This document shows, one piece after another, positions 57,417 to 64,000 of a stretch of DNA of 64,000 bases. The stretch lies in assembly GCA_016794525.1 (NCBI GenBank), contig JAEUJY010000079.1, positions 1 through 64,000 on the forward strand, written 5' to 3'. Position numbers and translations under genes: made by a program. Below the pieces are notes generated by a model, which saw only the letters and a list, made by a program, of their open reading frames with translations, searched no databases and was not told the origin of the DNA. The stretch's first letter is position 1. Every line of letters begins with the position of its first letter. The stretch comes from Myxococcales bacterium. Its GTDB lineage: Bacteria; Myxococcota_A; Polyangia; Haliangiales; Haliangiaceae.

Positions 57417-57525
57417 GCGCGCTCCAGATGAGACGGGGGGACCGCGCGGCGTGGACGCGCGGCGAGGCCGGGCGGACCCGGCGAGACGTCGACACCGGAC
57501 GCGACCGCGCGAGGCGCGGCCGCGG

Positions 57526-58029
57526 CTACGCGGGTGGCGAGGTCTTGGGCGCGCTACGGAAGAGGTGCCGGCCGACCAGCGCCGGCGGCTCGCGCCGGAT
57601 CGCGACGATCGCGTGGTCGGGCGTGGCCACGACGGCGGCGGCGCGGCGCGCGCCGACCACCGACGCCGGCGTCGCGCATGGGAACGGACAGTGCTCGTGC
57701 GGATCGACGGGCCCGCTGGTCGGTCGGTCGCGCAGCGCGCGCTCGGGGCCCGGGTGCGTGTGGCCGACGTCGGTCGCCGCGACCGCGCCGCCGTCGCCGT
57801 TGCGGTGCACCAGCTCGCCGTGCTCGGCGCAGCGGGTGTGGCGGGTCGTCGCCTGGTGGTACAGGTCGGCGGCCCCCGACAGCACCATCGTCACCGTCGC
57901 CAGGATCGCGAACGCCCAGACGCCGAGGCCGCGACGGCGCGGCGGCCGACGGCGAGGCGCGGGGCGAGGCGGGGACGACACGACGGCGCCAACCCTAGCA
58001 CGCCGGACGGTTTGACGTGCCTGCGGCAT
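57526..58029 (-). CDS. Small membrane protein with His/Cys-rich periplasmic part
   Basis: A 167-residue protein with a basic N-terminus and one helix (WAFAILATVTMVLSGAAD, about 37-54). The following part has a metal-binding look: HTRCAEHGELVH, GHTHPGP and DPHEHCPFPC. An in-frame GTG at 57981 is an alternative start. It is first on the minus strand ahead of the barrel, binding protein and permease genes (109-base gap), so it could be a periplasmic metal buffer or chaperone. No family is recognised. Confidence 0.65.
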   Translation of the reverse strand: MPQARQTVRRARVGAVVSSPPRPAPRRRPPRRRGLGVWAFAILATVTMVLSGAADLYHQATTRHTRCAEHGELVHRNGDGGAVAATDVGHTHPGPERALRDRPTSGPVDPHEHCPFPCATPASVVGARRAAAVVATPDHAIVAIRREPPALVGRHLFRSAPKTSPPA

Positions 58030-58106
58030 CGCGCCTGGCGGCCGCGCCACCACGACGCGCTCGCGACAGATCGCGCGACACCGCCGCGCGTTTGACCCGG
58101 AGACCG

Positions 58107-58715
58107 ATGCCGCGCTTGGCCCTCCCCTGCGTGATCGCCGCGGCGCTCGCCGCGCCGACGACCGCCCGCGCCGGCGACGACGATCCGCTGCGCTGGCCCG
58201 ATCGCACCACCGGCGTGACGTTCGGCGTGGGCGCGCGCTACCTCGGCGATCAGTCGGTCGGCGGCCCCGGGCTCGGCGGCGAGGTGGCGTGGGGCTGGGG
58301 CCGGTGGCAGGCGCTCGCCGACGGCCGCGCCAGCTGGTACCTCGGCGACGGCGACCACGCCGGCGGTCCGGCGCTGCGGGTCGGCGGCGGCGCGCGCTGG
58401 CTCGCGCGCTCGTTCCAGCCCGACAACAGCGCCGCCCTGCAGCTGTACCTGGAGGCCGGCGCGGCGGTGGAGCACGTCGCGCTGCCCGCGGGCGGGCTGA
58501 CCGTGCCGTCGCTGTGGGCCGGCTGGGGCTGGCAGGTGCGCGCGATGGGCGACCACCGGCGCCTGATGGTCCGGTTCTGGGTGCGGGTCGAGCTGTCACC
58601 GCCCCTCGATCGCCAGCGCGTCGCCGACGTGCTGTGCCGCGGCGCGTGCGCGACGCCGGTGCGCGCGACGATCCTCGACGACGGCTTCGCCGGCGGCCTC
58701 GGGGTGGCGTGGTGA
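58107..58715 (+). CDS. Exported beta-rich protein, probably outer membrane
   Basis: A 202-residue protein. The ATG at 58107 follows GGAG and gives a signal peptide ending in TARAG. The rest alternates short aromatic strands and turns (GVGARYLGDQ, GRASWYLGDGDHAG, LYLEAGAAVEHVALP, VRFWVRVELSPPLD), consistent with a small beta barrel. Two cysteines occur near the end (CRGAC). The stop is overlapped by the next start (GTGA). No family is recognised. Confidence 0.65.
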   Translation: MPRLALPCVIAAALAAPTTARAGDDDPLRWPDRTTGVTFGVGARYLGDQSVGGPGLGGEVAWGWGRWQALADGRASWYLGDGDHAGGPALRVGGGARWLARSFQPDNSAALQLYLEAGAAVEHVALPAGGLTVPSLWAGWGWQVRAMGDHRRLMVRFWVRVELSPPLDRQRVADVLCRGACATPVRATILDDGFAGGLGVAW

Positions 58716-59449
58716 AGGCCGCGCTCGCCACCGCGCTGGTGATCGGCGCGACCGCGGCGGCGCAGGCCAACCCGGTGATGCCATCCCCGGACGACTGCCT
58801 CGAGCTGGACGCCCCCCCGCGGGGCATCGCCTGCATCCGACGGCCGCCGCCGCCGCCACCGCCGCCACCGCCACCCGTCGAGATCGTGGCGGCGCCGCCC
58901 CTGCCGCCGGCGACGCCAGCGCCGCCGCGCTGGCAGTCGTTCGGGTTCCGAACCGGCGTCGAGCAGCTCGCCACCACGGGCCACACGCGCCTGGCGTTCA
59001 ACTACGGCCTGGCGTGGGGCGTGGCGCTCGCGGGCCGGCTGCACGCCTACGCCGAGTACGACTTCGTGATGGTCGCCAGCGGCGACACGATGGCCGACGG
59101 CACCCGCGAGGACGTCCACGGCCACGGCCACGCGCTCGGCGCCGGCGTGCGCTTCCCGCTGGCGACGACGCTGATCGGTCGTGCCGACGACGTGTCGGGC
59201 ACGCGGCTGCGGCCGCACGTCGATCTCGAGCTCGGCGGCGCCGGGCTGCTGGTGTCCGAGGATCGGCTGGGCAGCTACCTGGTGCCGCAGGCCGTCGTCG
59301 GCGCGCGCCTCGGCCTCGAGCTGGTGCGCGCGCAGGCCGCCGGCTCGCTGCGCCCGGGGACCGCCGACATCTACATGACGGTCCGCGCCACGGGCACGCC
59401 CGAGGCCGTGACCTGGGCGTTCGCGATGGGCATGGACTGGGGCGGCTGA
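58712..59449 (+). CDS. Exported Pro-rich beta-barrel-like protein
   Basis: A 245-residue protein starting at a GTG overlapping the previous stop. The signal peptide ends in AQANP. A Cys pair (DCLELDAPPRGIACI) is followed by about 12 prolines in a row, then beta strands with aromatic residues (AYAEYDFVMVASGD, LGAGVRFPLATTL, VDLELGGAGLLV, MGMDWGG). The final Gly-Gly and lack of membrane helices fit an outer-membrane barrel. It is probably a partner of the preceding barrel-like protein. The function is unknown. Confidence 0.65.
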   Translation: MKAALATALVIGATAAAQANPVMPSPDDCLELDAPPRGIACIRRPPPPPPPPPPPVEIVAAPPLPPATPAPPRWQSFGFRTGVEQLATTGHTRLAFNYGLAWGVALAGRLHAYAEYDFVMVASGDTMADGTREDVHGHGHALGAGVRFPLATTLIGRADDVSGTRLRPHVDLELGGAGLLVSEDRLGSYLVPQAVVGARLGLELVRAQAAGSLRPGTADIYMTVRATGTPEAVTWAFAMGMDWGG

Positions 59450-59462
59450 CCGCCGCGGCGCG

Positions 59463-59969
59463 CTACTTGACCAGCTTGGCCAGCAGCGCGTCCATCTTCG
59501 CGTCGTCGCCGCTCGAGTAGGCCTCGTGCATCTCGAGCACGATGCCCTTGGGGCTGAGGATGTACGTCGTCGGCTGGGTCGGCGGCGAGTAGATGTCGGC
59601 CGCGGCCGCCTTCTCCTCGGGCGCGTACACGCGGATCATGTTCTTGACCTTCAGGCTGTCGAAGAACTTCTTGCCCTTGGCCGAGTCGTTGTCGAGGTTG
59701 ACCGCGATGAAGGTGACCTTGTCCTTCCACTTCGCGGCCAGCTTGTCCCACGCCGGCAGCTCCTTCTTGCACGGCTTGCACCACGAGCCGCCGAACGTCA
59801 TGACGACGAAGCGACCCTTGGTCGCCTTCAGGCTGAAGGCCTTGCCGGCGGCGTCCTTGGCGCCGTCGAGCTCGGGGGCGCGGTCCCCCTTCTTCACCTC
59901 GGCGAGCGCCGGAGCGGCGACCGCGATGGCCAGGACGGTGATGAGCGACGCGAGCGAGCGATGCGACAT
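59463..59969 (-). CDS. TlpA/ResA-like exported thioredoxin-fold protein
   Basis: A 168-residue protein with a signal peptide ending in ALA. The redox motif is WCKPC (GGSWCKPCKKELPAWDKL, about residues 62-79), typical of TlpA/ResA-type disulfide reductases that act outside the cytoplasm, for example in cytochrome c maturation. The DSAKGKKFFDSL and QPTTYILSPKG segments include the cis-proline. It lies 62 bases downstream of the DsbA-like gene on the same strand. Confidence 0.88.
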   Translation of the reverse strand: MSHRSLASLITVLAIAVAAPALAEVKKGDRAPELDGAKDAAGKAFSLKATKGRFVVMTFGGSWCKPCKKELPAWDKLAAKWKDKVTFIAVNLDNDSAKGKKFFDSLKVKNMIRVYAPEEKAAAADIYSPPTQPTTYILSPKGIVLEMHEAYSSGDDAKMDALLAKLVK

Positions 59970-60031
59970 CGGGGTACTCCTCGGACGGAACTCTGGCAGC
60001 GACTATTCAGCGGCGGGACGCCCCGCCGGCG

Positions 60032-61117
60032 TCACTTTGTCGCAGCGCCGGCGGGCGCCGGAGCCGGGGCGGCCGGAGCCGCGCCACCCGCCGGGGCCGG
60101 CGCCGCCGGGGCCGCGCCACCCGCCGGGGCCGGCGCCGCCGCCGCCGCCTTGACCGCGATCTCCTCGTCGATCGCCGCGGCCAGGTACTTGGGATCGACC
60201 GGGCCACCGTACGCGCGGCCGTTGAGGAACAGCGACGGCGTGCCCTCGACCTCGACGTCGGCGCCGTCCTTCATGTCGGCCTTGACCCGCGGCTCGGCGG
60301 CGGCGTAGTCGGCGTCGAAGCGCGCCAGGTCGAGGCCCAGCCCGCCGGCGTAGCGGCGCAGGTCGTCCTTCTTCTGGTTGCCGAACTTCTCGAAGATCAG
60401 GTCGTGCATCTCGTGGAACTTGCCCTGGGCGCGGGCCGCGAACGCCGCCTGGGCGCAGCCGAACGAGTCGGGGTGCTTGGTCACCAGCGGGAACATCTTG
60501 TAGTAGACGCGCAGCCGGCCCTGGTTCTCGGCGATCACGCGATCCAGCACCGGCTTGAGGCCGACGCACGCCGGGCAGCCGTAGTCGAAGAACTCGACCA
60601 GCGTGACCGGCGCGTCGGCCGAACCCACCGACGGCGTGTCGACCAGGTTGATCGTCCACACCTTCTGGTTCTTGACGTAGCGGCCGTCGTAGATCTCGCG
60701 GACCGTGTCCTCGGTCTGCTCGTCGACGATCAGGTCGTGGACCAGCCGCACCGCGAACGGCGCGCGCTTGCAGCTGCCGTCACTGGCGAAGCTGGTGCGC
60801 AGGCTGTGGGCCTTGCCGCACGGCGACGGCAGCTCGCCGACCAGCTTGAAGAACAGGTCCTGCTTGGCCGGCTCGAGCTTGGCCACGTCGAAGCCGGGGA
60901 TCGGCGTGCGGTCGACGTTGACCGAGGCACCGGCGGTGCCGCCGTCCTTGGCCTTGTCGGCGGCGGCGACGACGTCCTGCGGGTTCGCCTTGGGCGATCC
61001 CGTGTCCTTCTTGCAGGAGGCGCCGGCCAGCAGGCCGACGGTCATCACGGCGGCGATCGAACCGACCAGGCGGCCGAACAGCGGACGGTTTTCATTGCAC
61101 TTCCGCGGCGTTTGCAC
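60032..61117 (-). CDS. DsbA-like thioredoxin-domain lipoprotein
   Basis: A predicted 361-residue protein from the GTG at 61117; the open frame extends further upstream over the TetR promoter, so a later start was chosen. The lipobox is LAGASC with CKKD after it. An N-terminal domain of about 110 residues precedes a DsbA-type thioredoxin domain (about 175-335) with redox motif FDYGCPACVGL and cis-Pro in EGTPSLFLNG. The C-terminus carries tandem APAPAGGAAP repeats. It may form, shuffle or reduce disulfides in the periplasm. The start is uncertain. Confidence 0.8.
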   Translation of the reverse strand: MQTPRKCNENRPLFGRLVGSIAAVMTVGLLAGASCKKDTGSPKANPQDVVAAADKAKDGGTAGASVNVDRTPIPGFDVAKLEPAKQDLFFKLVGELPSPCGKAHSLRTSFASDGSCKRAPFAVRLVHDLIVDEQTEDTVREIYDGRYVKNQKVWTINLVDTPSVGSADAPVTLVEFFDYGCPACVGLKPVLDRVIAENQGRLRVYYKMFPLVTKHPDSFGCAQAAFAARAQGKFHEMHDLIFEKFGNQKKDDLRRYAGGLGLDLARFDADYAAAEPRVKADMKDGADVEVEGTPSLFLNGRAYGGPVDPKYLAAAIDEEIAVKAAAAAPAPAGGAAPAAPAPAGGAAPAAPAPAPAGAATK

Positions 61118-61174
61118 GCCAGGGGTTGTAGCGAGCGACCTCGCGTGGCGCAAGCCCGCGACGCGATCCACGCC

Positions 61175-61203
61175 TTGACGTCCTGCGTCAGGCCGGGTAC
61201 AAG
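61175..61203 (+). promoter_or_regulatory. Strong sigma-70-type promoter for the tetR-etfBA operon
   Basis: TTGACG (61175-61180) and TACAAG (61198-61203) are separated by exactly 17 bases. They match the consensus at five and four of six positions. The predicted transcription start is about 61210, only three bases before the regulator's start codon, so the mRNA would be almost leaderless. Confidence 0.65.
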
Positions 61204-61209
61204 CCTGAC

Positions 61210-61227
61210 TGAATGACCGTTCATTCA
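61210..61227 (+). promoter_or_regulatory. FadR-type operator, TGAATGA-N4-TCATTCA palindrome
   Basis: TGAATGACCGTTCATTCA is an 18-base near-palindrome with 16 of 18 positions symmetric. It closely resembles the Bacillus FadR box. It overlaps the predicted transcription start and contains the ATG of the TetR gene (61213). It is the likely autoregulatory site. Confidence 0.7.
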
Positions 61228-61928
61228 TCGGAGGCTCGGGCCGGTCGCGCCAGCGCCGACCCCGATCGCGCGGCCAAGCGCGAGCGCATCCTCGACGCCG
61301 CCGAGCGGGTGTTCGCGCAGCGCGGCTTCTACGCGGCCAAGGTCGCCGACATCGCGCGCGAGGCCGGCGTCGCCGACGGCACGATCTACCTCTACTTCAA
61401 GAACAAGGACGATCTGCTGATCTGCCTGTTCGAGTCGCGGATGGAGCGGGTCATCCAGATCCTGGGCGACGCGGTCGCCGGCGCGGCCGGCCCGCGGGCC
61501 CAGCTGCGGGCGTTCGTCGCCGCCTACCTGACGCTGATCGCCGATCAGCCGACCGCCGCCGAGGTGCTCACGATCGAGCTGCGGCAGTCGACCAAGTTCA
61601 TGCGCGAGTACTCGCCGCAGCGGTTCGGCGAGCTCTTGCGCATCCTCGCCACGGTCATCGCCGCGGGCCAGGCCACCGGCGACTTCACCGACCAGGTCCC
61701 GGCGCCCCACGCGGCCCGGATGATCTTCGGCATGCTCGACGAGATGGCGCTGGCCTGGCTGCTCGGCCGTGCGCCACGCCGTCGCGGACAAAAGCCGGCG
61801 CCGCCCCTGGCGACCGGCCGCGAACGCGGCAAGATGCCCGCGCCCCACGGTACCGATTTCGACATCAGCCGCGCCGCCGACTGGGTGGCGGCGCTCGTCA
61901 CCACTGGCCTCGAACGAAGGAGCCCCGC

Positions 61929-61932
<4 letters not shown>
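61213..61932 (+). CDS. TetR-family regulator, FadR-type
   Basis: A 239-residue repressor. The HTH (about 25-70) contains DIAREAGVADGTIYLYFKNK, which together with the following DDLLICLFESRMERVI and later IELRQS and MIFGMLDEM closely follows Bacillus FadR, the acyl-CoA-responsive repressor of beta-oxidation genes. An in-frame TGA directly precedes the ATG at 61213, so this is the first possible start and it lies inside the operator. A basic extension (about 190-215) follows the ligand domain. The stop overlaps etfB (GTGA), so the regulator controls its own operon. Confidence 0.88.
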
Positions 61933-62756
<824 letters not shown>

Positions 62757-62760
62757 TCCA

Positions 62761-62830
62761 GGGAGGGCTGTCGCCAGCCCTCCCCCCAGCGGGGTCATGC
62801 CCCCGCCGGGTCCCCCCGCCAAGACGCGCG
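62761..62830 (+). repeat. Double-hairpin intergenic repeat, copy 3
   Basis: A 10-bp perfect stem GGGAGGGCTG/CAGCCCTCCC with loop TCGC (62761-62784) is followed by a second stem GCGGGG/CCCCGC with loop TCATGC (62789-62806) and a tail ending AAGACGCG. It lies between etfB and etfA, so if it attenuated transcription it would lower etfA output. Confidence 0.68.
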
Positions 62831-62879
62831 ACCACCCACACCCGCGATCATTCGCACCTTCATCTTCAAGGATCACGCC

Positions 62880-63848
<969 letters not shown>

Positions 63849-63854
63849 ACTCCT

Positions 63855-63923
63855 GGGAGGGTTTGTCGACAAACCCTCCCCCACGGGGTCATGCCCCCGT
63901 GGGTCCCCCTCCCGATACGCGAG
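63855..63923 (+). repeat. Double-hairpin intergenic repeat, copy 4
   Basis: An 11-bp perfect stem GGGAGGGTTTG/CAAACCCTCCC with loop TCGA (63855-63880) is followed by a second stem CCACGGGG/CCCCGTGG with loop TCATGC (63881-63902) and the tail TCCCGATACGCGAG. It lies 7 bases past the etfA stop, a plausible operon end. Confidence 0.68.
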
Positions 63924-63934
63924 AGCCCTCGGGG

Positions 63935-64000
63935 CTACTCGCCGAACAACTCGCCGACCGCGAGCTCGATCTCGGCGAACGGCGGGGCGTGGACGCGATC
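63935..64000 (-). CDS. 3' end of an unidentified gene, cut by the window edge
   Basis: On the minus strand an open frame of 21 codons ends in TAG at 63935. Its residues, [21 protein letters not shown], read like ordinary protein. It converges on etfA. Too little is present to name it. Confidence 0.45.
   Translation of the reverse strand, partial: DRVHAPPFAEIELAVGELFGE

Overview
The window is very GC-rich DNA whose gene content points to a Myxococcota (delta-proteobacterial) bacterium, most like the Haliangium/Kofleriaceae group. The signs are: many lipoproteins with a lipobox cysteine followed by low-complexity IDAP/IDAGP linkers; a secreted protein with a MYXO-CTERM-like tail; an FHA-domain sigma-54 activator; a eukaryote-like Ser/Thr kinase; PEGA-domain and CHAT-domain proteins; and many GTG starts with 4-base stop/start overlaps. 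Codon third positions are so GC-biased that very long open frames appear on the wrong strand; these were left out. The lineage is inferred from gene content, not from a marker search.

Layout. 2-9689: a truncated HupE/UreJ-like membrane protein, lipoproteins, a DUF4331 protein, a sensor-like PEGA protein, a phosphodiester glycosidase and an FHA sigma-54 activator. 9721-14958: glycerol-3-phosphate dehydrogenase, hemerythrin, crotonase, an alpha/beta hydrolase and a PAS histidine kinase-receiver hybrid. 15088-21199: a proteostasis cluster (ClpB, a J-protein, Lon). 21202-29846: a TPR protein, a collagen-like Gly-rich protein, a PhyH-type oxygenase, lectin-fold lipoproteins, a Ser/Thr kinase and a Cys-rich lipoprotein. 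29989-33431: the rplM-rpsI operon with promoter and terminator, NAD kinase, two simple-sequence arrays, RluD and a small unknown protein. 33502-39126: a MinD-like/J-like/RodZ-type-HTH fusion, then an ECF sigma factor translationally coupled to an anti-sigma-like protein that ends in a CHAT protease domain, with a divergent lipoprotein. 39217-45301: SelA, a lipoprotein and an NtrC-type two-component pair. 45360-51910: a Cys-rich lipoprotein with a ferritin-like protein, LysR, acylphosphatase, and a rho-(phosphoesterase)-rpmE-prfA locus in which Rho lacks the catalytic glutamate. 51952-59449: a frameshifted lipoprotein gene, a zinc-type ABC uptake operon without an ATPase gene, and two barrel-like proteins. 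59463-64000: two extracytoplasmic thioredoxin-fold proteins, a FadR-type TetR regulator with a well-defined promoter and operator, etfB and etfA, and the end of an unidentified gene.

How they work together. The most coherent units are the ECF sigma/anti-sigma-CHAT pair, the histidine kinase plus NtrC regulator pair, the four-gene metal-uptake operon, and the fadR-etfB-etfA operon, which resembles fatty-acid beta-oxidation control in Bacillus. A double-hairpin intergenic repeat with a conserved tail occurs four times, always just downstream of a + strand gene.
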